Below are positions 56,585-64,000 of a DNA stretch of 64,000 nt, piece after piece. The stretch spans positions 942,749 through 1,006,748 of the forward strand of contig CALMNL010000004.1 of the NCBI GenBank assembly GCA_937868765.1, in the 5' to 3' direction. The notes under the pieces were generated by a model that saw nothing but the letters and a program-made list of their open reading frames with translations, had not been told where the DNA came from and ran no database searches. Within the stretch, counting starts at the first letter, position 1; each line of letters starts with the position of its first letter. The DNA is from an uncultured Desulfatitalea sp. (GTDB lineage: Bacteria > Desulfobacterota > Desulfobacteria > Desulfobacterales > Desulfosarcinaceae). The translations under genes were made by a program, and so were the position numbers.

Positions 56585-58096
56585 CTAGGTGGTCCAATCG
56601 AGCGTCCGCTGCACCGCCTTCTTCCAGCCGGCGATGCCCCGGACCCGCTGCTCCGGTGCCATGCTGGGCTCCCAGCGCTTGTCCATGGCCCAGTTGCGCT
56701 TGAGCTCGTCGATGCCCGAAGCAAAACCGATGGCCAGGGCCGCGGCCGAGGCGGCGCCCAGGGCTGTGGTCTCGGTGATCTTGGGCCGGATCACGGGCAC
56801 GCCCAGCACGTCGGCCTGGAACTGCATGAGCAGTTCGTTGGCCACCATGCCGCCGTCCACCCGCAGGCTGGTCAGCGAGACGCCCGAGTCCTTGGCCATG
56901 GCCTCCACCACGTCCAGGGTCTGGTAAGCCACCGCTTCGAGCACGGCCCGGGCGATGTGGCGGCGGTCGATGTAGCGGGTCAGGCCCACGATCACCCCCC
57001 GGGCGTCCGCCCGCCAGTAGGGGGCGAAGAGGCCCGAGAAGGCCGGCACGATATAGGCGCCGCCGTTGTCGGCCACCCCGCGGGCCAGGGGCTCGATCTC
57101 GGCCGCGCTGTGGATGAAGCCCAGGTTGTCCCGCAGCCATTGCACCAGGGCTCCGGCGATGGCGATGGCCCCTTCCAGGCAGTAGACCGGCTGCTGGCCG
57201 CGGACCTGGTAGCCCACGGTGGTGAGCATGCCGTGACGGCTGGCGACCGCCTCGTGCCCCGTGTTGAGCAGCAGAAAGCAGCCGGTGCCGTAAGTGTTCT
57301 TGGCCTCGCCCACCGCAAAGCAAGTCTGGCCCACCAGGGCCGCCTGCTGGTCGCCCAGGGCGCCGCACACCGGCACCTCGGCCCCCAGGGGGCCGTCGGC
57401 CCGGGTGAGGCCCCAGGTGTCGGAATCGATAGAAGGCACGATGCGCGGCAGCATTGCCTCGGGGAGGTCCAGAATCTTCAAGATCTCCGGGTCCCAGGCC
57501 AGCGTCTGCAGGTTCATGAGCATGGTCCGGCTGGCATTGGAGACATCGGTGACATGGGCCCCGCCCGCCGGCCCGCCGGTGAGCCACCAGATGATCCAGG
57601 TCTCGATGGTGCCGAAGAGGGCCTCGCCTCGACCGGCGCCGGCCCGCGCCTCGGGTACGTGATCCAGGATCCAGCGCAGCTTGGGCCCGGAGAAGTAGGT
57701 GGAGATGGGCAATCCGGTCTTTTCCCGGAAGCGGTCCTGGCCGCCGTCGGCCATCAGGCGCCGGCACAGGTCGTCGGTGCGCATGCACTGCCAGACGATG
57801 GCGTTCATGTAGGGCTGCCCGGTGTGTTTGTCCCACACCACCGTGGTCTCGCGCTGGTTCGTGATGCCGATGGCCGCAATGTCTTTTCCGGTCAGGCCGG
57901 TCTTGGCCAGGGCGCCGCGGATCACTTCGCCGCTGTTGTGCCAGATTTCCATGGGGTCGTGCTCCACCCAGCCGGGCTGGGGAAAGATCTGGCGGTGCTC
58001 CTTCTGATGCAGGCCCACGATCTGCCCCCAGCGGTCGAAGATGATGAAGCGGTTGCTGGTGGTGCCCAGGTCCAATGCGCCGATATATTCGCCCAT
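56585..58096 (-). CDS. glpK: Glycerol kinase
   Basis: 503 residues, full length. [16 protein letters not shown] phosphate loop, [23 protein letters not shown], and the C-terminal [16 protein letters not shown] are family signatures. It phosphorylates glycerol to glycerol-3-phosphate, feeding the GlpA/GlpB genes encoded upstream. AAGGAGAAG precedes the ATG. No glycerol facilitator (glpF) is in the window. Confidence 0.97.
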   Translation of the reverse strand: MGEYIGALDLGTTSNRFIIFDRWGQIVGLHQKEHRQIFPQPGWVEHDPMEIWHNSGEVIRGALAKTGLTGKDIAAIGITNQRETTVVWDKHTGQPYMNAIVWQCMRTDDLCRRLMADGGQDRFREKTGLPISTYFSGPKLRWILDHVPEARAGAGRGEALFGTIETWIIWWLTGGPAGGAHVTDVSNASRTMLMNLQTLAWDPEILKILDLPEAMLPRIVPSIDSDTWGLTRADGPLGAEVPVCGALGDQQAALVGQTCFAVGEAKNTYGTGCFLLLNTGHEAVASRHGMLTTVGYQVRGQQPVYCLEGAIAIAGALVQWLRDNLGFIHSAAEIEPLARGVADNGGAYIVPAFSGLFAPYWRADARGVIVGLTRYIDRRHIARAVLEAVAYQTLDVVEAMAKDSGVSLTSLRVDGGMVANELLMQFQADVLGVPVIRPKITETTALGAASAAALAIGFASGIDELKRNWAMDKRWEPSMAPEQRVRGIAGWKKAVQRTLDWTT

Positions 58097-58115
58097 CGCT
58101 CTTCTCCTTAATAAA

Positions 58116-58208
58116 GGTTTTAAGTTTTAGGTGAAGGCATGCTGTCTATGGGATTTCTTTTATCGATAGAATACCACACCTAACACCTAAAACTTAAAAC
58201 TTAAAACC
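58116..58208 (+). repeat. MITE-like element, copy A
   Basis: Left end GGTTTTAAGTTTTAGGTG (58116-58133). The right end (58184-58208) is its reverse complement with one extra 7-bp unit (CTTAAAA). The interior contains GCATGCTGTC and ATCGAT. It sits between glpK and the HdrB-like gene. A second copy in opposite orientation lies at 62176-62270. Looser copies of a CTAAAAC motif continue to ~58245. Confidence 0.7.
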
Positions 58209-58227
58209 ATCGCTCCCCATCTAAACC

Positions 58228-59043
58228 CTAAAACTCGAAACCTGACACCTCAGCTTCTTCTATTTCGAAAGCCGCCGCCAAAATTTTAGATACCGAAACC
58301 GCCGCCGGGTCCCCTGGTCCCCGCGCCTGGTCGAACTGGAGCTGGCAATAAGTACAGGCAGTGGCCAGCACCCGGGCGCCGGCCTCGCGGGCATCGACCA
58401 GCTTGCGCCGGGTGAGGGCCAGGGCCAGACGGTCGTTCTTCTCCCACAGGGGCTGGCCGCAGCACTCCAGCCGCAGGGGCCACTCGACGCACCGGGCGCC
58501 GGTCGCGGCCAGGACCCGCTCGAAAATCGTCGGGGCCAGGGGGTTGTCGAACTGGGTGACATCCCCGGGCCGTAAGGCATGGCAGCCGTAGTGGGCCGCC
58601 ACCTTGAGTCGGTCGAGGGGCCGGCGCACCCGGGCGCCGAGCCGCGCCGGGCCGATGTCCTGGTCCAGGGCCGTGAGCAGGTGGCGCACCACCAGGTCTT
58701 CGCGCCAAAAAAGCCCCTCTTTTTCCAGTAGGGTATTCATCCGGCGGCGCAGGTCGCTGCTGCGGCGCATCCAGTAGTCGGCCTGTTTGAGATTACCGTA
58801 GCAGCATTTGCAGGGCGTCAGCAGCGGCAGGCCCTTGTGGCCGGCCAGGGCCAGCACCCGCACGCCGCAGTACATGGCGGCGGTGAAATCGTTGTGACGC
58901 ATCGGGTAGCCGCAGCAGTTGAGTTCGCTCTCTTCCAGGGTCACGTCCAGGGCCGCCAGCACGGCCCGGGTGTCGCGGTCGTAATCCGGCAAAAAGGGCG
59001 TCAGTTTGCAGCCGGGGAAGTAAAGATAGCGGAGTGCCGCCAT
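58228..59043 (-). CDS. HdrB-like protein with two CCG domains
   Basis: 271 residues from the ATG at 59043 (CAGGAG upstream). Two CCG modules: Cys12, Cys43-44 and Cys78/80/81; then Cys154, Cys194-195 and Cys230/233. This is the heterodisulfide reductase subunit B/GlpC C-terminal pattern that binds noncubane or [4Fe-4S] clusters. It begins four nucleotides after the stop of the membrane Fe-S protein and replaces the C-terminal half of a conventional GlpC. It probably accepts electrons from GlpA/GlpB or passes them on. Confidence 0.88.
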   Translation of the reverse strand: MAALRYLYFPGCKLTPFLPDYDRDTRAVLAALDVTLEESELNCCGYPMRHNDFTAAMYCGVRVLALAGHKGLPLLTPCKCCYGNLKQADYWMRRSSDLRRRMNTLLEKEGLFWREDLVVRHLLTALDQDIGPARLGARVRRPLDRLKVAAHYGCHALRPGDVTQFDNPLAPTIFERVLAATGARCVEWPLRLECCGQPLWEKNDRLALALTRRKLVDAREAGARVLATACTYCQLQFDQARGPGDPAAVSVSKILAAAFEIEEAEVSGFEF

Positions 59044-59047
59044 GCGC

Positions 59048-60775
59048 TCAGGCTCCTGGCTTCCCTTCCGACGATGCCGGAGGGATGATTGTGGTCCGGT
59101 TCGGGTTGGATGCACGACGCTCCTGCGCAAAGCTCAGCCGCCGGCAGGCTTCGTTGCGCAGTTCGTAGAGCACGTCGGCCACCCGCACCCCTTGGGGGCA
59201 ATGCTCCTGGCACTTGTAGCAGGTGACGCAATCCCATACCATGCGCGCCCCCATGGCCGCCTCCTTGAGCTGCAGGCGCATGAGGTTCATCACCTGCTGG
59301 GGGGTCATCTCCAGATCGCGCTGGGGGTCCGCGCTGACCGCCACCACCGGGCAGACGTTGGTGCAGGTCGAGCACTGCACGCAGGCCCAGAAGGTGTTGG
59401 GATTGTCCGTGAGGCAGACGGCCGGCTTCGCGGCGGCCGGTGCGGCGTGGCCGGCGAGAATTTCGGCCCACTGGGACGCCGAATGGCGCCGGATCCAGCC
59501 GTGGGGATCCGGATATCCGCTGCGGCGCAGATCTTTTTTCGAGGCTGCCCACAGGTCCTGCAGGTCGATGCCCGACGGACACCACAGGGTGCAGCGGCCG
59601 CAGGCCGTACAGATGAAGCTGCCCTCGGCCAGGGCCATGGCCGTGCGGGGCGAAGTGCGGCCGGCGGCCAGGCGCGCCACGCCGGAAAGTTTTTCCGAAG
59701 GCAGAATTTCCCGGTTGGGAATCACCTGGAAGATGGGCGCCACCGAACAGTGGCGGCTGCACTCGCCGCAATGGGTGCAGGCGTCCAGGCCCATGGCCCG
59801 GCGGGCAGGCCGATTGACGGCCGCATCGGCGGCGGCCGGCCCCTGGGCCCGGACCATCAGGCTCAACGGCGTGGTCAGCAGGTGGAACAGCTTGGTGAAC
59901 GGCAGCAGGGCCAGGGCCAGGCAGCTGATGAGGTAGTGGGCATACCAGAGCCAGGTCTCAAGATCGATGCGGGCCATGGTCGCGGCCAGCGGTTTGAACG
60001 CCCTGGCCAGGGGATAGGCCATCACGGCCGAGGTGGGCCGGGCGTGGCAACTGGCGCAGTAGTCGGCGTGCAGTTGGGCACCTTCTTCCAGTGCGGCGGC
60101 GTCGGCTGCGGGCGGCGGGGTGAAGGCCACATCGAAGTACTTGGCCCAATAGGCCTTCAGCGGCGCGATCTCTTCGGGATCGTCGCTGCCCATGTAATCC
60201 ACCACCATCTGGTCGAAGAAGTTGGGCGAGACGATCTGGGCCGCCTCCAAAACCGCGCCGCTGACCACGATGGCCGCCAGCAGCCAGAGCAGCAGCCGGT
60301 CGGCGCGGCGCGTGGTGCCGCGGATGACCGGGTCCCGCCACCGGCGGGCCAGTGCCACGATCACGCCGGCCAGCGCCAGCAGCCCCAGCAGGTTGCGCAG
60401 CAGCATGTAGGGGTTCAGGGTGGCGGCGTAATCGGAGAAGAGCCGGGCCACCGTGTAGTCGTCGAAAGTGTGAACCAGGAGCAGCAGCAATATGCCGAAG
60501 CTCAATGCCATGTGCATGACCCAGCGCAGCGGGCTCTGGCGCAGGATCTGACGCTGGCCCGCCACTTCCAGAAGCAAAGCGCGCAGCATCAGGGCCAGCC
60601 GCCGCGGGTGGATCACGGCGGCGAACACGGCCCTGCCGGCGTTGATCCCCCGCCGGAGCGGCGTGGTTTCAAGGCTCTCCGGCCCCAGGGGCAGGACAAA
60701 CCAACGCCCCAGCCGATAGAGCACACCGGCCAGGCAGATCGAGGCGGCGAGGTAGGCGAAGTAGGTCAGGCGCAT
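59048..60775 (-). CDS. Fused cytochrome b / c-type heme / four-[4Fe-4S] membrane protein
   Basis: 575 residues from the ATG at 60775 (GAAAGGTG upstream). The N-terminal ~300 residues are a NarI/DsrM-like membrane domain with histidines His88, His102, His280 and His298 placed as heme b ligands. A CxxCH heme c motif (240-244) lies in the loop before the last helix. The C-terminal half has four C-x2-C-x2-C-x3-C sets (333-343, 389-399, 465-475, 516-526), the last two followed by HdrC-like sequence. It can link a cytoplasmic dehydrogenase to quinone and a periplasmic heme. Its position beside HdrB-like and GlpB genes argues for G3P oxidation. Confidence 0.87.
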   Translation of the reverse strand: MRLTYFAYLAASICLAGVLYRLGRWFVLPLGPESLETTPLRRGINAGRAVFAAVIHPRRLALMLRALLLEVAGQRQILRQSPLRWVMHMALSFGILLLLLVHTFDDYTVARLFSDYAATLNPYMLLRNLLGLLALAGVIVALARRWRDPVIRGTTRRADRLLLWLLAAIVVSGAVLEAAQIVSPNFFDQMVVDYMGSDDPEEIAPLKAYWAKYFDVAFTPPPAADAAALEEGAQLHADYCASCHARPTSAVMAYPLARAFKPLAATMARIDLETWLWYAHYLISCLALALLPFTKLFHLLTTPLSLMVRAQGPAAADAAVNRPARRAMGLDACTHCGECSRHCSVAPIFQVIPNREILPSEKLSGVARLAAGRTSPRTAMALAEGSFICTACGRCTLWCPSGIDLQDLWAASKKDLRRSGYPDPHGWIRRHSASQWAEILAGHAAPAAAKPAVCLTDNPNTFWACVQCSTCTNVCPVVAVSADPQRDLEMTPQQVMNLMRLQLKEAAMGARMVWDCVTCYKCQEHCPQGVRVADVLYELRNEACRRLSFAQERRASNPNRTTIIPPASSEGKPGA

Positions 60776-60860
60776 GGGGGCACCTTTCGGAGATGTTCCC
60801 GCGCGGGCACGCGGGAACGCTATCCATTTGCAAAGGCGGCGGCCGCCCCCCCGGGGCGGA

Positions 60861-62159
60861 TCACGCCGGCGCAACCTGTTTCAAAAAATCGGCGCAGCTA
60901 TTGACGGCGCCGCAGGCCGTGGCCACGGCCAGGCCGCTGCCGCACTTCTGGCGCATCCAGTCCTGGTAGGCCAGGAGCGAACCGGCAGCGAAGAGATTCG
61001 GGAAAAGGGTGTTGCCCTGGTGGTCCACCGGCCGGAAATTTTCATCCACGGCCACGCCGGCCCGGTTGATGGGATGGCCCTGGGGATCGAGCAGATCCTT
61101 GTGATGCCACGCTTCCCGATCCACGGGCTGGACCACCGGCAGATCGAAGATGGTCTCCTGGATGGCATGGCGCCGGGCGTGCAGACCCTTGCCGAAAAAG
61201 CGCCCGCTGCACAGCAGGACGCTGCGGGCCACCACCAGGCGCTCGGCCTCGGTGTAGCCCACGGCCAGGGACCAGCGGCCGCCGTTCACGCGCTGAACCC
61301 CCAGGACCCGCTGCTGCCACAAGGGCCGAATGCCCATGGCGGGCAGCCGCTGTTCGAACAGCTCCCGCAGGCGCACCCCGGTCACCGCCGGCAGCATGGT
61401 GGGGATTTCAAAGACCGGCACACCCAGGCCCTGTTGCAGATCCGCCAGCACACGTTCGGTGCGGTAAAAGCCCAGCACGGCGGGCAGCCCCACGTATTGG
61501 GCGTCGCCCAGGTGGGGCCGGATGGCGTCCACCAGCTTTTGCCGGGTCTCGGCCGCATCCAGGGACCGGGCCATGTGTTCGGTGTAGAGCTCGCCCTGGG
61601 CATCGGGAAAGGGAAGGCGCACCGGCCGCAAATCGGGCCAGTGGCGTTCCAGGCTCAGGGCGATCTGCCGGGCACTGAACCCCTTGAGTCCCTCGAACCC
61701 CACCAGCAGGCACGGTGCCTGGTGCGCCAGGGCCGTGGGGCCGTGCTGCATGGTGTGGGGCACGGCATAGGTGGGCTTGCGGGTGCCGGCGGCGGTGACA
61801 AGCATCTGGTTACGGGCGCCGAGGGTCACATGGGGATACCCGCCGGTCTGCAGAAAGGCCAGGAAATCCTCCATGGCCCGGCGGATGGTGGCGATCTCCA
61901 GCTTGGCATAGGGATGCAGCGGTTCGTCCCGGCACAGTCGCGCAATTCCCTGCCAGGGATCGCCCACCATCCGGCCCTCGGCCACCGGGTGCACCCCCAG
62001 CAGGTCCAGGGGACCGCTGGCAAAGCCCAGTTCGCCGGTGATGCCCACCTGGACCGCGTCCAGCCCCCGGCGGGCGGCGAACAGCGCCGCGGCCATGCCG
62101 GCCATGCCGGTGCCGATGATCACGAGGTCGCAGGCAATCTCCTTTTCCTTCATCACCAT
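60861..62159 (-). CDS. glpB: Anaerobic glycerol-3-phosphate dehydrogenase subunit B
   Basis: 432 residues. Flavin-binding motif LVIIGTGMAGMAAALFAARRG near the N-terminus, FASGPLDLLG, and the C-terminal NLFAAGSLLAYQDWM and GSGLAVATA match GlpB, the flavin subunit that works with GlpA. ATG at 62159, with an alternative at 62153. It lies between GlpA and the membrane electron-transfer gene, separated from the former by the copy B repeat. Confidence 0.93.
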   Translation of the reverse strand: MVMKEKEIACDLVIIGTGMAGMAAALFAARRGLDAVQVGITGELGFASGPLDLLGVHPVAEGRMVGDPWQGIARLCRDEPLHPYAKLEIATIRRAMEDFLAFLQTGGYPHVTLGARNQMLVTAAGTRKPTYAVPHTMQHGPTALAHQAPCLLVGFEGLKGFSARQIALSLERHWPDLRPVRLPFPDAQGELYTEHMARSLDAAETRQKLVDAIRPHLGDAQYVGLPAVLGFYRTERVLADLQQGLGVPVFEIPTMLPAVTGVRLRELFEQRLPAMGIRPLWQQRVLGVQRVNGGRWSLAVGYTEAERLVVARSVLLCSGRFFGKGLHARRHAIQETIFDLPVVQPVDREAWHHKDLLDPQGHPINRAGVAVDENFRPVDHQGNTLFPNLFAAGSLLAYQDWMRQKCGSGLAVATACGAVNSCADFLKQVAPA

Positions 62160-62175
62160 ATGCTCACTGAAAGAT

Positions 62176-62270
62176 GGTTTTATGTTTTGAGTTTTAGGTG
62201 AAGGATGGAATCGATTTATATAAAGGACAGCATACCTCCACTTAAGACCTGAAACTTAAAACTTAAAACC
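62176..62270 (-). repeat. MITE-like element, copy B
   Basis: Left end (62176-62200) and right end (62246-62270) are 25-nt imperfect inverted repeats of the GGTTTTAAGTTTTAAGTTTTAGGTG type. The interior carries GACAGCAT and ATCGAT in the reverse order to copy A at 58116-58208, so the copies are oppositely oriented. It occupies most of the gap between glpA and glpB. Further CCTAAAAC repeats run to ~62301. Confidence 0.7.
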
Positions 62271-62286
62271 CTCCCTTTCCCGATAC

Positions 62287-63867
62287 CTAAAACCTAAAAC
62301 CCTTCTTTTCTTCCAGTTCGAGACAGAACAACCCGCAATGCATCGCCTCCAGCAGCTCGGCCTGAGCCAGCGAGGTGTCCCACAGCAGCGGCTGCTGGCC
62401 GCGCCAGCGCTCGCTCAGGAAGGCGCGCAGCTCTTCGACCCCCTGGTGGTTCGACAGGTGCTGCCGGTCGTAGAGGTGGGCGGCCAGACGCTGGCTGCAG
62501 AAGGTCCCCTGGCAGGGGCCTTTGCCGATACGGCTGCGCAGGCCGATGGCCTTGAGCCCGGGCCGGCCGGCCTGCTGCTTGATGCTGGCCACGATCTCTT
62601 CCACCACGCTCTGGGGCACCATTTCGCATTCGCAGATCAGCAGGTCATCGGCGGCATGGGTGCGCAGCCAGGTGTTGGGGGCCAGCCCCGGCTCGGTCCA
62701 GCGGGCGTCGACGGTGTTGGGCAACGGCTCGGTGTGGGTCCGGCAGGGGGCCGCCACGCCCAGGCGCCGGCACACCAGATCGGCGGTCTTTTCGGCCATC
62801 AAACGATAGGTGGTCAGCTTGCCGCCGGTGATGGTCACGAAGTTGGCGATCTTCTCCGGCCGGCCGCCGTGGTCGATGAGGGCGAAGCCGCGGCTCACGG
62901 CGCGGTCGTCTCCGCCGCCGCCCTGGGCGCCGCCGCCGATCAGCGGCCGCACACCGCAGTAGGCGCGAATGTACCGGGTATCGGCCAGGGCCGGCACCAT
63001 GACCGCGCCTTCGTCGATGATGTGATCCACCTCGTGGATCTCCGGGTAGATCACATCGGGAGAATCCACCCGTTCGGAGGTCGTGCCCAGGATGGAGACC
63101 GTGCCGCCGGGCACCAGGATGTCGGCGTCGGTGGCCTTGCGCAGCCGGTTGATCACCCGGTGACTCATGCGGCTCTGGGTCACCAGCAAGGTGCCTTTGG
63201 AGTAGCGCATGGAAAGTTCGGCGCCGGCCAGGGTCGCGATTTCGCCGGCCCAGGCGCCGGCGGCGTTGACCACCACCTCGGCCTCGATGCGGTGCTCCCG
63301 GCCGGTGAGGTCGTCGCGCACCCGGGTGGCGCGGATGCGGCCATCTTCGATTTCGAAACCGATCACCTTGCTGTAGCGCAGCAGTTGACCGCCGTGCTGT
63401 CGGGCATCGGCCAGGTTGTCCAGGGAGAGCTTGAAGGGATCGATGGTGGCGTCGTCGACACTGAAGGCCGCGATCAGCCGGTCGGAGAGAGCCGGTTCCT
63501 GCTCGCGCGCCTCTTTGAGGTCCACCGGCGCGGTGTCGATCCGGCAGCGCCGGCAGCGATCGGCGAAATCGGCGATATACTGTTCATCGTCGCCGGCCAT
63601 GGCCACGAAAAGGCCGCCTGTGGTCTCCACGCAGTGGGGCGCCAGGCGCTTGAGCAGCTGGTTTTCCTGATGGCACTCTGCGGCCGAGGCCGGGTCGGAA
63701 GCGATGTAGCGCGCACCGCTGTGCAGCAGGCCGTGGTTGCCCCCCGAAGCGCCGTTGTTGACGTCGCGCTTTTCGACGATCACGGTCTGGACCCCCCGTA
63801 ACCCCAGGTCCCTGGCCAGGCCGGCGCCGGTGACGCCGGCGCCGATGATGAGCACTTGGGTCTGCAT
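62287..63867 (-). CDS. glpA: Anaerobic glycerol-3-phosphate dehydrogenase subunit A
   Basis: 526 residues, full length. FAD motif LIIGAGVTGAGLARDLGLRG, GGNHGLLHSGARYIASDPAS, and a C-terminal BFD-like [2Fe-2S] domain with Cys412, Cys414, Cys452 and Cys457 (GPCQGTFC). It oxidises sn-glycerol-3-phosphate to dihydroxyacetone phosphate as the catalytic subunit with GlpB. It is the most upstream gene of the minus-strand locus. The 133 nt before it are AT-rich and may hold the promoter, but no clear hexamers stand out. Confidence 0.95.
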   Translation of the reverse strand: MQTQVLIIGAGVTGAGLARDLGLRGVQTVIVEKRDVNNGASGGNHGLLHSGARYIASDPASAAECHQENQLLKRLAPHCVETTGGLFVAMAGDDEQYIADFADRCRRCRIDTAPVDLKEAREQEPALSDRLIAAFSVDDATIDPFKLSLDNLADARQHGGQLLRYSKVIGFEIEDGRIRATRVRDDLTGREHRIEAEVVVNAAGAWAGEIATLAGAELSMRYSKGTLLVTQSRMSHRVINRLRKATDADILVPGGTVSILGTTSERVDSPDVIYPEIHEVDHIIDEGAVMVPALADTRYIRAYCGVRPLIGGGAQGGGGDDRAVSRGFALIDHGGRPEKIANFVTITGGKLTTYRLMAEKTADLVCRRLGVAAPCRTHTEPLPNTVDARWTEPGLAPNTWLRTHAADDLLICECEMVPQSVVEEIVASIKQQAGRPGLKAIGLRSRIGKGPCQGTFCSQRLAAHLYDRQHLSNHQGVEELRAFLSERWRGQQPLLWDTSLAQAELLEAMHCGLFCLELEEKKGFRF

Positions 63868-64000
63868 GCCGCTTCTCTTACCCGTTCCGCCACCCGGCTT
63901 TTCCCTTGTGAAAGGTCGGCCCGGGTGTTAAGGTCGCTTTACCTTTACAATATTGGATATCGGATCTTTTTGATCGACACTTAACAAAAATCTCCGGCAG

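Noticed and set aside
55974-57836. 620-codon open frame on the minus strand
   Set aside because: Only the last 152 codons (the PsiE-like protein) look like protein; the rest is a shadow of glpK in another frame.
58116-58245. Repeated CTAAAAC units as a CRISPR-like array
   Set aside because: Units are irregular and 7-9 bp, with no constant-length spacers; the structure is an inverted-repeat element.

Overview
The window is GC-rich, gene-dense bacterial chromosome. It suggests a Desulfobacterota (deltaproteobacterial) anaerobe related to the Desulfosarcina/Desulfobacter group. This is inferred from gene content: many PAS/Cache/GAF hybrid histidine kinases, heterodisulfide-reductase-like redox modules, a menaquinone-type glycerol-3-phosphate oxidation cluster, a eukaryotic-type HisA and an SLC13 carrier embedded in two-component genes. 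No 16S gene is present to confirm it. I found no prophage, insertion sequence or CRISPR array.

Layout. 1-2221 (-) is the 5' part of a large exported membrane protein that runs off the left edge, with a strong sigma-70-type promoter. 2429-5224 (-) is a Cache hybrid kinase; between it and a glycosyltransferase-like gene (5722-6813) lies a deleted remnant of an RmlD-like gene. 6855-7706 (-) is a FAH-family hydrolase. 8010-16280 (+) is a signalling and transport block: GAF hybrid kinase, soluble kinase, NtrC-type activator, a sigma-54 promoter, a stand-alone receiver, an SLC13 anion carrier, a receiver-kinase fusion and a second stand-alone receiver. 16349-31049 is mostly housekeeping: tRNA-Trp, L28, BamD, thioredoxin, an EAL/HDOD protein, PurN, a TraB-family protein, a MoxR/VWA pair, lipoproteins, an HPt protein, HisA, an OmpA-family lipoprotein, alanine racemase and alanine dehydrogenase. 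31384-33336 is groES-groEL, followed by thiolase, a FapA/DUF342 protein, ferritin and several small genes. 40559-50558 (+) holds a lytic transglycosylase, an NhaD-type antiporter with a PAS domain inside the transporter, a YkgJ-type protein and two kinases with paralogous sensor domains, one of which lacks the phospho-accepting histidine.

50568-63867 is entirely on the minus strand and is a glycerol/glycerol-3-phosphate (G3P) catabolic locus. It encodes GlpA and GlpB, a fused membrane cytochrome b / c-heme / four-[4Fe-4S] protein, an HdrB-like CCG protein, glycerol kinase, a PsiE-like protein, an iron-dependent alcohol dehydrogenase, a PAS hybrid kinase, a second GlpA-like dehydrogenase and an SdhB-like iron-sulfur protein. 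The likely logic is that GlpK makes G3P, GlpAB (and possibly the second dehydrogenase) oxidises it to dihydroxyacetone phosphate, and electrons pass through the HdrB-like and membrane proteins to the quinone pool or a periplasmic cytochrome. Two copies of a roughly 95-bp element with inverted-repeat ends interrupt this locus in opposite orientations.

Most distinctive points: the PAS-in-NhaD architecture, the split and fused GlpC replacement, the His-to-Arg kinase beside an intact paralogue, the insertion in the N-terminus of the SLC13 carrier with its sigma-54/multi-receiver surroundings, and the MITE-like repeat pair.
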